DNA from: an uncultured bacterium | GTDB taxonomy: Bacteria; Verrucomicrobiota; Lentisphaeria; Oligosphaerales; Oligosphaeraceae | Length of the DNA: 40,064 bases | Assembly (NCBI GenBank): GCA_900548225.1 | Contig: URJM01000012.1 | Coordinates: 1-40,064 of the forward strand | Reading direction: 5' to 3' | Shown: in pieces, positions 1 through 7,065 of the stretch | How the letters are laid out: the number at the start of each line of letters is the position of its first letter | How positions within the stretch are numbered: position 1 is the first letter of the stretch | Notes under the pieces: model-generated | Databases searched by the model: none | Told to the model about the DNA's origin: nothing | The model's input: only the letters and a program-made list of their open reading frames with translations | Program-made: the position numbers and the translations under genes

Positions 1-242
1 GTTTTCGAAAACAATTGTAGCATTTATCTTGAGGATTTCAAGTCGAAAACGAAATTTTTTCAAAAAAAACACAGAATCGTTCAATAAACAGGCAGGATGT
101 CTGATTATGCGGTGCGGGTGAGCACAGTGCATCCAGTTATTTCAGGACATCCTTCTTGTGTGTAGGCTCGTTTGTACCGGAATTACGCTGGAGGATCCCA
201 GAATGTGAACAGGCCGGCTTTTTCAGGACTGCTCAGGATGGC
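1..242. other. Gene-free left edge
   Basis: I see no credible gene here. The stretch is more AT-rich than the rest of the window and starts with the short palindrome GTTTTCGAAAAC at 1-12. A weak imperfect inverted repeat pairs AGGATGTC at 94-101 with GACATCCT at 146-153. Since it lies just beyond the 3' end of the transposase remnant at 243-493 (minus strand), part of it may be the old insertion-sequence end, but I cannot identify a terminal repeat. Open frames in this stretch have no start signal and no recognisable composition. Confidence 0.5.
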
Positions 243-493
243 TCATTCTCTGTCTTTCCTGGCGGAGTCGCAGTATTCGATGACGCTGGCTATCTTGAAG
301 TAGTTCCACAGGACGGAGCGCACAAGCGTGAAGTGCCTGCTGAACGGATGGTTCCATTTGTTGTTCCATGCCACGAAGCGCAGAAGCAGGTAGGCCGGTA
401 GGGCAGGGCAGTCCATATCTGCCAGCGCACGGTGTTTTCATTGTAGCCAAGGAGGTCGGAAAGCTGGAGTGTCTGCTTGATTTCCTTGAAGAA
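243..493 (-). pseudogene. Remnant of an IS4-type transposase (C-terminal part, frameshifted)
   Basis: Read on the minus strand from 493 down, the translation starts FFKEIKQTLQLSDLLGYNEN and continues TVRWQIWTALPY to 398. After a frame change near 396-403 it resumes as YLLLRFVAWNNKWNHPFSRH and runs to a TGA at 243-245. This resembles the C-terminal region of IS4-family DDE transposases, in which an FFK-IKQ-L block is followed by an ENAVRWQIW-like block and a LLLRF helix. Only about 83 residues remain; the catalytic N-terminal and central parts are missing. The similarity stops at about 494-498, exactly where a perfect inverted repeat begins. Family assignment is from memory of the motif. The decay itself (no start, frame break) is visible in the sequence. 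Confidence 0.7.
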
Positions 494-497
494 TGGT

Positions 498-544
498 ACA
501 GGAAAAGTTCAACGCACGAAACGCATGCGTTGAACTTTTCCTGT
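498..544. repeat. Perfect 19-bp inverted repeat (hairpin) at the transposase break point
   Basis: Bases 498-516 (ACAGGAAAAGTTCAACGCA) are the exact reverse complement of 526-544, with a 9-base loop at 517-525. The left arm starts where similarity to the transposase remnant ends. It is not followed by a clean T run, so a simple intrinsic terminator is not the best explanation. It could be the end of another small element, or a structured RNA upstream of nusA. Confidence 0.8.
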
Positions 545-572
545 TGCCATTCCCCTCCCTCGTTTCTCCATC

Positions 573-603
573 TTGTCTCCCTCCTGTGAAATCGGATTAT
601 ATT
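573..603 (+). promoter_or_regulatory. Weak sigma70-like promoter candidate for the nusA operon
   Basis: A -35-like TTGTCT at 573-578 and a -10-like TATATT at 598-603 are separated by 19 bases, which is longer than ideal. It lies in the AT-rich stretch before nusA, where a promoter for the long plus-strand operon would be expected. Assignment rests only on short matches. Confidence 0.25.
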
Positions 604-636
604 ATCCGCTGTTTACATCATCGCAGACGTCTTTGG

Positions 637-665
637 AGCGGGTCTGTTGACCCGCTTTCTTTTTA
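637..665 (+). terminator. Intrinsic terminator-like hairpin in the nusA leader
   Basis: AGCGGGTC at 637-644 pairs perfectly with GACCCGCT at 649-656 around a TGTT loop, followed directly by the T-rich stretch TTCTTTTT. This has the form of a Rho-independent terminator. It ends only about 27 bases before the nusA start and no intact gene precedes it. It may therefore act as an attenuator controlling the operon rather than as the end of an upstream gene; that role is inference. Confidence 0.7.
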
Positions 666-691
666 TCCGCCTAACATGGAGGAAGTTACTT

Positions 692-1963
692 ATGAGCAAA
701 ATGACTGAGGAGCAGAAGCAGCGTGGTCAGATGATCGACTATCTCGCGAAGCAGCGCGGCATTTCGCGTGACGAGTTGGTCGCCATGCTTCAGCGCACGG
801 TTCGCGAGGCGGCACGGAAGGCAGTCCGCAACTATCTGAATGTCGACGTGGAGATTGACGACAAGAACAACATCACCTGCTTTGCGAAGCTGACGGTGGT
901 TGAGAAGGTTGTCGACCCCTCGCTGGAGATTGACGTCGCCATGGCCCGCACCAGGTTTCCCGATGCGAAGGTTGGCGACGAGATTGCCTGGAAGATTGAG
1001 ACCCAGGACTTTGGGCGCATTGCGTCCCAGGCGGCGCGTCAGATTTTGACGATGGGTCTTCAGGATGCCGAGAAGCGTCATGTCGTCTCCCAGTTCACTG
1101 GTCAGGAGGGGCAGCTTCTGACGGGCACGATTTCCCGCCGTGACAAGAACGGCGTCTGGATTGACTTTGGCAATGCGGAGGGGCTGATGCCTCCGAAGGC
1201 CGGCATTCCCGGGGAGCAGTACGAGGTCGGGGACCACATCACCGTCCTTCTGAAGACCCTGAATCCCGACAAGCCCGGCGCGAGCCTCTATGTCACCCGT
1301 TCGAGCGCGGACTTTGTGCGCCGTCTTTTTGAGCGTGAAGTCAGCGAGATTGCAGACGGGACAGTTGAGATCAAGGGAGTTGCGCGGGAGCCTGGCTACC
1401 GCACCAAGATTGCGGTGACCAGTTCCCAGCCGAAGGTGGATCCCGTCGGCGCCTGCGTCGGTCTTCGGGGCGCCCGCGTGCGCACCATCGTCAGCGAGCT
1501 TGGCGGCGAGAAAGTTGACATCATCAACTGGGATCCCGACATCAAGGTCTACGCCGAGAATGCGCTGAAGCCTGCGAAATTGGCGAAGGTCTTCATCGAG
1601 GAGGTGGACGGCGAGAGGATTCTGCAGGTGCGTGTCACTGACGACCAGCTTTCGCTTTCGATTGGCAAGAAGGGTCAGAATGCCCGTCTTGCGGCCAAGC
1701 TTCTTGGCTGGAAGATCAACATCGAGCGCATCGCCCCCGAGGAGGTTCCCCAGGAGGAGAACTCGATGGAGCAGATGATTTCCCAGGCGACCGGGCTTTT
1801 GGCCCAGGCCTGCGGCATTGACGAGTCCATCGCCCGCATCCTGGTGGTGAATGGCTTCCACTCCGTCGAGGGCCTCAAGGAGGCCAGCGTGGAGGAGCTT
1901 GCGGAGATCGAGGGCATTGGCGAGGAGACCGCGGCGAAGATTGTCGCCGCGCTGGCGTCATAG
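692..1963 (+). CDS. nusA: Transcription termination/antitermination factor NusA
   Basis: NusA binds RNA polymerase and nascent RNA and modulates pausing, termination and antitermination. The 423-residue product has the family layout: an N-terminal polymerase-binding domain (about 1-125), an S1 domain near 138-190 (GTISRRDKNGVWIDF), a first KH domain with the signature DPVGACVGLRG near 249, and a second KH domain with LSLSIGKKGQNARLAAK near 320. A C-terminal helix-hairpin-helix segment (EIEGIGEETAAKI) lies near 405. I place the start at ATG 692, preceded by a GGAGG ribosome site at about 678-682, not at the upstream in-frame start inside the terminator hairpin. The frequent upstream partner rimP is absent here; infB follows, as is usual. 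Confidence 0.96.
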   Translation: MSKMTEEQKQRGQMIDYLAKQRGISRDELVAMLQRTVREAARKAVRNYLNVDVEIDDKNNITCFAKLTVVEKVVDPSLEIDVAMARTRFPDAKVGDEIAWKIETQDFGRIASQAARQILTMGLQDAEKRHVVSQFTGQEGQLLTGTISRRDKNGVWIDFGNAEGLMPPKAGIPGEQYEVGDHITVLLKTLNPDKPGASLYVTRSSADFVRRLFEREVSEIADGTVEIKGVAREPGYRTKIAVTSSQPKVDPVGACVGLRGARVRTIVSELGGEKVDIINWDPDIKVYAENALKPAKLAKVFIEEVDGERILQVRVTDDQLSLSIGKKGQNARLAAKLLGWKINIERIAPEEVPQEENSMEQMISQATGLLAQACGIDESIARILVVNGFHSVEGLKEASVEELAEIEGIGEETAAKIVAALAS

Positions 1964-1973
1964 CCTTCCTCCG

Positions 1974-2014
1974 ACGCGGGCGGTGGCGCAAGTGGCCCGC
2001 CTCTCCGCCCGCGT
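1974..2014 (+). other. GC-rich hairpin between nusA and infB
   Basis: ACGCGGGCGG at 1974-1983 is the exact reverse complement of CCGCCCGCGT at 2005-2014, with a 21-base loop. No clear T run follows, so it is more likely an RNA stability or processing structure between the two genes than a terminator. Function is unknown. Confidence 0.5.
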
Positions 2015-2077
2015 TTCCCTTCCCGTCTTTGGCGGGAGGTTGATTTCCGTGGAAATTGGCAACGGCAAGTAAAAGCT

Positions 2078-2084
2078 AAGGAGG
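2078..2084 (+). promoter_or_regulatory. Strong ribosome binding site of infB
   Basis: AAGGAGG sits 7 bases before the ATG at 2092. It is one of the two strongest Shine-Dalgarno matches in the window (the other precedes the aminotransferase gene at 24101) and fixes the infB start. Confidence 0.8.
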
Positions 2085-2091
2085 AAAGAAT

Positions 2092-4155
2092 ATGTCATCG
2101 AAAATACGTGTAAACCAGCTTGCCCGTGAATTAGGAATGGAAAGCAAGGAGCTTGTGGACTTCCTTCAGAAGGAGGGGTTTGCCGTGCGCAGCCACTCCA
2201 GCACCCTGGACGAGGAGGAGGCCGAGCTCATCCGCAAGCAGATCTACAACTCCCGCAAGGAGGCACAGGACGCGCGCAGGCAGAAGGCCGCCCCCGCGCC
2301 GGCCGCCCAGGATGCCCCCGCCGAGGAGGAGCCAGCCGAAGACGTGGAGGACGAAGACGAGGGCGACGGCAGCGAGGTCCGCCTGAAGACCCCTGTCACC
2401 GTCAGGGACCTGGCCACGGCCCTGAAGAAGAAGCCCAACGAGCTGATCATCCAGCTGATGGGCCTGAACATCTTCGCCGCCATCAACCAGGTCCTTGACA
2501 TCGAGGTGGTGGAGAAGATCTGCGAGAAGAACGGTAAGAAGTTTGTGCAGGAGCGTCGTGAGAAGGGGAACCACCCTGTCTTCGAGCGCAAGGCGTCTGC
2601 GATTGCGGCGGCCGCCAATGCCGGTCGCACCCGCAAGAAGGTCGGCCGTCCTCCCGTGGTGGTTTTCATGGGTCACGTCGACCACGGCAAGACCACCCTT
2701 CAGGACTACATCAGGAAGACCCGTGTGGCGGCTGGCGAGGCCGGCGGCATCACCCAGGCGATTGGCGCCTCCGTGGCCCAGTATGGCGACCAGACGATTA
2801 CCTTCCTTGACACCCCCGGGCACGCCGCATTCACGGCGATGCGCGCGCGTGGCGCCAACGCCACCGACGTGGCGGTGCTGGTGGTGGCGGGCCCCGAAGG
2901 AGTCATGCCCCAGACCGTCGAGGCAATCAACCATGCAAAGGCGGCCGGCGTGCCGATTATCGTCGCCATGACAAAGTGCGACCTCCACGGGTGCGACAAG
3001 GACCGGCTGCTGAGGCAGCTCCAGGAGAATGGAATCCAGCCCGAAGAGTGGGGCGGCGACACGGCGGTAATCCCCTGCAGCGGAATTACAGGGGACGGCG
3101 TGGACGAATTGCTTGAGCGAATCCTGCTGGAGGCCGAGATGCTGGAACTCAACGCCGACCCGGACGCGCCCTTCGAGGGCCTTGTCATCGAGGCGCAGAT
3201 GGAGGCGGGCATGGGGCCCACCGCGAACATCCTCGTCCGCAACGGCGTCCTTCGCCAGGGCGACTGGTTCTCCTGTGGAAGCACCTACGGCAAGGCCCGT
3301 GCGCTTTTGGACACCCACGGCAAGCGTCTTGCGAAGGCGACTGCGTCCACCCCTGTGAAGATCATGGGCTTCAACGGAGTTCCCGAGGCTGGCGACCGTG
3401 TTGTCTGGCAGCCGGACGAGAAGTCTGCGAAGGCAGCGGCCGAGGAGGAGTTGCAGCGCAAGCGCCTAGAGGCGATCAGTGCGCCCCGCGCCACGAGCAT
3501 CGAGGAGTTGATCAAGCAGATGAACGAGGGCGCCTCCTCCGTTGTCGAGCTGAACATCGTCCTGAAGACTGACGTGCGCGGTTCCCTTGAGGCGATTTCG
3601 GATGCCGTTTCGGCCATCAAGTCCAACAAGATCGCGGTCAAGATTGTCCATGGCGGCGTAGGCGAAGTCACCGACTCCGACGTGGTTCTGGCGGCCGCGA
3701 GCAAGGCGATCATCGTCGGCTTCCACGTGCGTGTCATGCCCAGCGTGAACCGCACCGCGAAGCAGAAGGGCGTTGAAATCCGCCTCTACTCGATCATCTA
3801 CGATCTTCTGGACGACATCGAGGACGTCATGCGCGGCCGTCTTACCCCCGAGATCCGGGAGACCCTGGTGGGCGAGGCGGAGATTGCTCAGGTCTTCAAC
3901 ATCACCAAGGCCGGCAAGATTTGCGGCTGCCGTGTCACAAGCGGCACAATCAAGTTGAACCAGAAGGCGAAGGTCTTCCGTCAGAAGGACATGATATACT
4001 CCGGCCTTGTGGCGTCCCTCAAGCACTTCAAGGAGGATGTCAAGGAGATGCGCGCCGGCCAGGAGTGCGGCATCCGCCTCGACAACTTCGAGGACTTCGA
4101 GGTTGGCGACCGCATCCAGGTCTTCGCGGTCGAGAAGATTGCGCCTGAACTGTAG
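2092..4155 (+). CDS. infB: Translation initiation factor IF-2
   Basis: IF-2 is the GTPase that positions initiator tRNA on the 30S subunit and drives subunit joining. The 687-residue protein begins with an IF2-N domain (KIRVNQLARELGMESKEL), a short acidic Ala/Pro/Glu linker, and a second IF2-N-like domain near 95-150. The GTPase domain follows, with G1 GHVDHGKT at 194-201 and G3 DTPGH at 240-244. The guanine-recognition G4 motif reads TKCD at 294-297 in place of the usual NKxD. The beta-barrel and C-terminal C1/C2 domains are present to the end. At 687 residues it is shorter than E. coli IF-2 because the linker is short. It is followed by rbfA, a common order. Confidence 0.97.
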   Translation: MSSKIRVNQLARELGMESKELVDFLQKEGFAVRSHSSTLDEEEAELIRKQIYNSRKEAQDARRQKAAPAPAAQDAPAEEEPAEDVEDEDEGDGSEVRLKTPVTVRDLATALKKKPNELIIQLMGLNIFAAINQVLDIEVVEKICEKNGKKFVQERREKGNHPVFERKASAIAAAANAGRTRKKVGRPPVVVFMGHVDHGKTTLQDYIRKTRVAAGEAGGITQAIGASVAQYGDQTITFLDTPGHAAFTAMRARGANATDVAVLVVAGPEGVMPQTVEAINHAKAAGVPIIVAMTKCDLHGCDKDRLLRQLQENGIQPEEWGGDTAVIPCSGITGDGVDELLERILLEAEMLELNADPDAPFEGLVIEAQMEAGMGPTANILVRNGVLRQGDWFSCGSTYGKARALLDTHGKRLAKATASTPVKIMGFNGVPEAGDRVVWQPDEKSAKAAAEEELQRKRLEAISAPRATSIEELIKQMNEGASSVVELNIVLKTDVRGSLEAISDAVSAIKSNKIAVKIVHGGVGEVTDSDVVLAAASKAIIVGFHVRVMPSVNRTAKQKGVEIRLYSIIYDLLDDIEDVMRGRLTPEIRETLVGEAEIAQVFNITKAGKICGCRVTSGTIKLNQKAKVFRQKDMIYSGLVASLKHFKEDVKEMRAGQECGIRLDNFEDFEVGDRIQVFAVEKIAPEL

Positions 4156-4196
4156 CGCCGGCCTTCCTGCCTTACGCACCACCACATTACCCACAG

Positions 4197-4598
4197 ATGC
4201 CAGCAGAATCCCGCATAACCAGACTCAACGCGCAGCTGCTCAAGGAACTGGCGCAGCTCGGCGAAGTGCATATCCGCCCTGACATCCCGGACGCGCTTGT
4301 CACCTTCACCGGCGTGGAGCTCTCCAGCAACCTCCGGACGGCCAGGGTCTTCGTCTCCGTCTATGGCGGCGAGGATGCCAAGCGGCGTGCGTTGGCGCTT
4401 TTGCAGCGCAAGCGCCCCGTCCTCCAGCAGGGGATTGCGCGGAAGATCCTGATGAAATACACTCCCGTGCTCCACTTCACGCTGGACGAGACAGCGGAAC
4501 GTGCCGAGCGCGTCATGTCCATCCTCCAGGATTTGAATCTTCCCGAGGAGGATGGTGCCGCCGCGGCTCCCCCCGCCACACCACCCGATTCCCCTTGA
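4197..4598 (+). CDS. rbfA: Ribosome-binding factor A
   Basis: RbfA is a small KH-fold factor that binds the 30S subunit during late 16S rRNA maturation. The 133-residue product matches family length and pattern: an N-terminal ESRITRLNAQLLKEL helix, a central VTFTGVELSSNLRTARVFVS strand-helix region, and the IARKILMKYTPVLHFTLDE segment that corresponds to the family's conserved P-x-L-x-F-x-x-D stretch. It lies 41 bases after infB and 7 bases before the HPr-like gene, consistent with one transcript. The C-terminus is a short Ala/Pro-rich tail. No strong Shine-Dalgarno is visible, but the ATG at 4197 gives the expected N-terminus. Confidence 0.93.
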   Translation: MPAESRITRLNAQLLKELAQLGEVHIRPDIPDALVTFTGVELSSNLRTARVFVSVYGGEDAKRRALALLQRKRPVLQQGIARKILMKYTPVLHFTLDETAERAERVMSILQDLNLPEEDGAAAAPPATPPDSP

Positions 4599-4605
4599 CG
4601 GCACA

Positions 4606-4890
4606 ATGGATTCCCGAAGCGAAGATACGATCTGCCAGGTGGAGGCAAGAGTCCGCGACAAGAACGGGCTCCACTTGAAGGTGGCCAGCGACATTTCGCG
4701 GGCCTGCGCAAAGCTTCCGTGCCATGTCAAGATCGCCCGCGACGAGACCCATATCGCCGACGCGAAGAGCCCGCTGGCGCTTCTGACGCTGGGCGCCTCC
4801 GCCGACATGGTCCTCAAAATCACCGCCCAGGGAGATGACGCGCAGGGCGCCTTGCAGGCGTTGGAGCCGTTCTTCTTCTTCCTCACCTGA
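4606..4890 (+). CDS. HPr family phosphocarrier protein
   Basis: HPr relays phosphate from enzyme I to EIIA proteins in the phosphotransferase system. This 94-residue protein keeps the active-site histidine (H23 in NGLHLKVAS) and a serine at the regulatory position (S55 in DAKSPLALLTLGA), spaced as in HPr. However, the usual GLHARPA is changed to GLHLKVA: Arg is replaced by Lys and Pro by Val. The C-terminal GDDAQGALQALEPF helix fits the family. It sits between rbfA and rsmA, away from other PTS genes. The only other PTS-like gene in the window is the EIIA at 30951. A regulatory rather than sugar-transport role is inference. Confidence 0.85.
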   Translation: MDSRSEDTICQVEARVRDKNGLHLKVASDISRACAKLPCHVKIARDETHIADAKSPLALLTLGASADMVLKITAQGDDAQGALQALEPFFFFLT

Positions 4891-4915
4891 AGCCCCACGC
4901 CCAAAGCCCCACCCC

Positions 4916-5734
4916 ATGAAATTGTCGGAGCTGTCGAAAATCCTGTCGCAGCTGGACATGCATCCAAGCCGTGCGCTTGGACAGAATTTCCTGGTGGACG
5001 AGAATTGCCTTTCCGCGCTGGTGCGTGCCGCGGAGCCGGTTTCCGGCGAGGAGATTCTCGAGGTCGGCCCTGGCACTGGCGTCTTGACAGAACGCCTTGT
5101 GGCGGCCGCCGTGGAGTTCGACTCCCGTCTGGCGAGATATATTCGAGAGCGTTTCGAAGGCGTTGACGGCTTCCGGCTAGTCGAGGGCGACGCCTGCAAG
5201 GTGGACTACACCTCCCTCTTTCCCGTAGGCACGCGTTTCCGCTGCGTCGCGAATCTTCCATATTCCTGCGCATCCGTGCTTCTGGCGCGTCTTGCGGGCC
5301 TTCCTAATCCGCCGGCTTCCTTCCATGTCCTTCTCCAGAAGGAGATGGCCGAGCGTCTGGCCGCGCCTGTGGGGACTCCCGCCTATGGCGTCCTGACAGT
5401 CCGCCTTGCCTTCAGGTATCGTGCGCGGATTGCGCGCATTGTCCCCCGGGGGGTATTCTTCCCGCCGCCGGAGGTGGATTCCGCGTTTTTGGCGTTGGAG
5501 GCCTTGGACGTTCCACTGGCGGACCGGGCCCTCCTGGAGGCCGCCGACCGCCTGGCGACGGCGGCGTTTTCGCAGCGCCGCAAGCAGGCGCGGAGGCTCC
5601 TGTCGGGAGTCGTCCCCGGATTTGATTTTGCGGGTGCCCTGGAGTCGATGGGGCTTCCAGCCACTGCCCGCGCCGAGAACATCTCCCCACAACAGTATAT
5701 ACAACTCGCGAGGTCCGCAAATGAGTCTGGGTAG
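4916..5734 (+). CDS. rsmA: 16S rRNA dimethyladenosine transferase RsmA/KsgA
   Basis: RsmA dimethylates two adjacent adenosines in the 3' hairpin of 16S rRNA using S-adenosylmethionine. The 272-residue protein has the family start RALGQNFLVDENCL, SAM motif I EVGPGTGVLTE, the acidic motif VEFDSRL, and catalytic motif IV NLPYS. The late FFPPPEVDSAFLALE segment is also present. Between motif I and VEFD only LVAAA remains, about five residues shorter than usual. I chose ATG 4916 because it gives the expected N-terminus. It overlaps the next gene by 14 bases. Confidence 0.93.
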   Translation: MKLSELSKILSQLDMHPSRALGQNFLVDENCLSALVRAAEPVSGEEILEVGPGTGVLTERLVAAAVEFDSRLARYIRERFEGVDGFRLVEGDACKVDYTSLFPVGTRFRCVANLPYSCASVLLARLAGLPNPPASFHVLLQKEMAERLAAPVGTPAYGVLTVRLAFRYRARIARIVPRGVFFPPPEVDSAFLALEALDVPLADRALLEAADRLATAAFSQRRKQARRLLSGVVPGFDFAGALESMGLPATARAENISPQQYIQLARSANESG

Positions 5735-6662
5735 CGTAGTCTGGGATGCATTCATCAACAGCGACACCGTGGGCAAGCTGATTGTCCTGGTGCTGGTGTG
5801 CTTCAGCATAGTCATGTGGAGTGTCGCCTGTACCAAGACGATGCAGGTTGGCGCCGCCATGCGCAGTTGCCGCACCCTCTTCAAGAAGATGAGGGGGAAG
5901 GCCACCTGCAGCCACCAGATCCTGGGCGAGCTTGAGCGCAACCGCAATCTCGAAGGCCCCACTGCCGCGCTGGGGCGCGCCGCATTCAAAATCCTCCTGG
6001 AAATCCTGAAGCCCTCGGATGTGGAGAAGTATGCCCTCACGACCAACGGAGTCCTGCCCAGGCCGCTGACGGACGAGGAGACCGACCGGGTCCAGGCCGC
6101 CATGGAGGCCGAAGTCACCATCCAGCAGATGAACCTGGAGTCGGGGCTTTCCTGGGTCGGAAGCGCAGGATCCCTGGCGCCAATGCTGGGACTTTTCGGC
6201 ACAGTCTGGGGAGTCATGGCCACATTCATCGGAATCGTCAACAACGGAGGACGTCCCGACATACAGGCAATCGCCCCGGGAATCTCGGGAGCCCTGCTGA
6301 CGACTGTCGCGGGACTCATCGTCGCCATTCCCGCAATCATCGCGAACAACGTGGTCGCCGGGCGTCTTGTGACCATCGACAAGGCGATGGACGACTTCAT
6401 TTCCGCGATTGTCACCTCCCTGAGACTCGCCCAGATCTCGCCTCGCCATGCGGCGCCTCCGCGGGAGCCCTCCATGCCTGTCCAGGGTGGCGGTGCGCCA
6501 ATGGGGCAGGGCGCCTCCGCCGTGCGGCCCGGCCAGCCCGCGGAACCATCCGTCATCCGCGCCTATCCAACCGCAGGGGCGGCGGCGCCGCCGGCTCCAG
6601 GGTATGCCGTTCCCTCCTATCCCTCCGAAGCACCCCGCACCGGCCAGGACTATGCGCAGTAG
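5721..6662 (+). CDS. TolQ/ExbB/MotA-type proton channel protein (first copy)
   Basis: These inner-membrane proteins form the stator of proton-driven motors that energise envelope processes, together with an ExbD/TolR partner. The 313-residue product has an N-terminal membrane segment (about 18-40), a cytoplasmic loop, and the conserved paired C-terminal membrane segments (SLAPMLGLFGTVWGVMATF and ISGALLTTVAGLIVAIPAII). After this it carries an unusual tail of about 75 residues rich in Pro, Ala and Gly. Its start overlaps rsmA by 14 bases and its end overlaps the ExbD/TolR-like gene, so translation is probably coupled. Whether it serves a Tol-Pal or an Exb-type system cannot be told; no tolA, tolB or pal is adjacent. 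Confidence 0.9.
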   Translation: MSLGSVVWDAFINSDTVGKLIVLVLVCFSIVMWSVACTKTMQVGAAMRSCRTLFKKMRGKATCSHQILGELERNRNLEGPTAALGRAAFKILLEILKPSDVEKYALTTNGVLPRPLTDEETDRVQAAMEAEVTIQQMNLESGLSWVGSAGSLAPMLGLFGTVWGVMATFIGIVNNGGRPDIQAIAPGISGALLTTVAGLIVAIPAIIANNVVAGRLVTIDKAMDDFISAIVTSLRLAQISPRHAAPPREPSMPVQGGGAPMGQGASAVRPGQPAEPSVIRAYPTAGAAAPPAPGYAVPSYPSEAPRTGQDYAQ

Positions 6663-7065
6663 AAGAGCAAAACGCGGAAGCCTGATCAAGGTCCAGAGCG
6701 AAGTCAACATGACTCCGCTGATGGACTTGACGTTCATGCTGCTCATCCTCTTCGTCATCACGGTCCCAATCCTTGACTACAAGACGGACGTGGTTCCCCC
6801 CTCGATGAACACCGAGTCCACGGTTCCCGAGGAGGATCCCGAGGCAGTGCAGGTGACCCTTGACGCGGAGGGGAATTGCGGAGTCAACGGGGTTCCCGCC
6901 TCCTTCGCGTCGCTGGAGGAGCAGCTTCGCCAGCTCAAGTCCCTGGGGCGCACCCGTGTCCGCATCCGTGCCAGTGGCGAACGTCCCTACGAGGAGATAA
7001 TCATGCTGATTCGTCCCGCCAAGCGTTGCGGGATGGAGGTGCAGTTGGAGACGAAGGCGGAATGA
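6652..7065 (+). CDS. ExbD/TolR family protein (first copy)
   Basis: This is the partner of the upstream TolQ-like channel, with one membrane segment and a periplasmic domain. The 137-residue product has the classic N-terminus: a basic cytoplasmic start, then VNMTPLMDLTFMLLILFVIT, in which the membrane Asp (LMDLTF) is the conserved proton-handling residue. A periplasmic domain of about 90 residues follows, with VQVTLDAEG and RIRASGERPYEEIIMLI. The ATG at 6652 overlaps the end of the tolQ-like gene by 11 bases, and its stop overlaps the lnt start by 4 bases. Confidence 0.92.
   Translation: MRSRRAKRGSLIKVQSEVNMTPLMDLTFMLLILFVITVPILDYKTDVVPPSMNTESTVPEEDPEAVQVTLDAEGNCGVNGVPASFASLEEQLRQLKSLGRTRVRIRASGERPYEEIIMLIRPAKRCGMEVQLETKAE

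Noticed and set aside
1..12. GTTTTCGAAAAC palindrome at the window start as an operator or origin
   Set aside because: Short, at the edge, with no related sites nearby to support a binding array.
686..1861. Long minus-strand open frame opposite nusA
   Set aside because: It is a shadow of the high-GC nusA frame; its composition is not protein-like and nusA is certain.
2131..3318. Long minus-strand open frame opposite infB
   Set aside because: Shadow of infB in a high-GC gene with no recognised motif.
4511..4606. Earlier start (4552) for the HPr-like gene
   Set aside because: It would overlap rbfA and add a Pro-rich extension not found in HPr; ATG 4606 gives the normal N-terminus.
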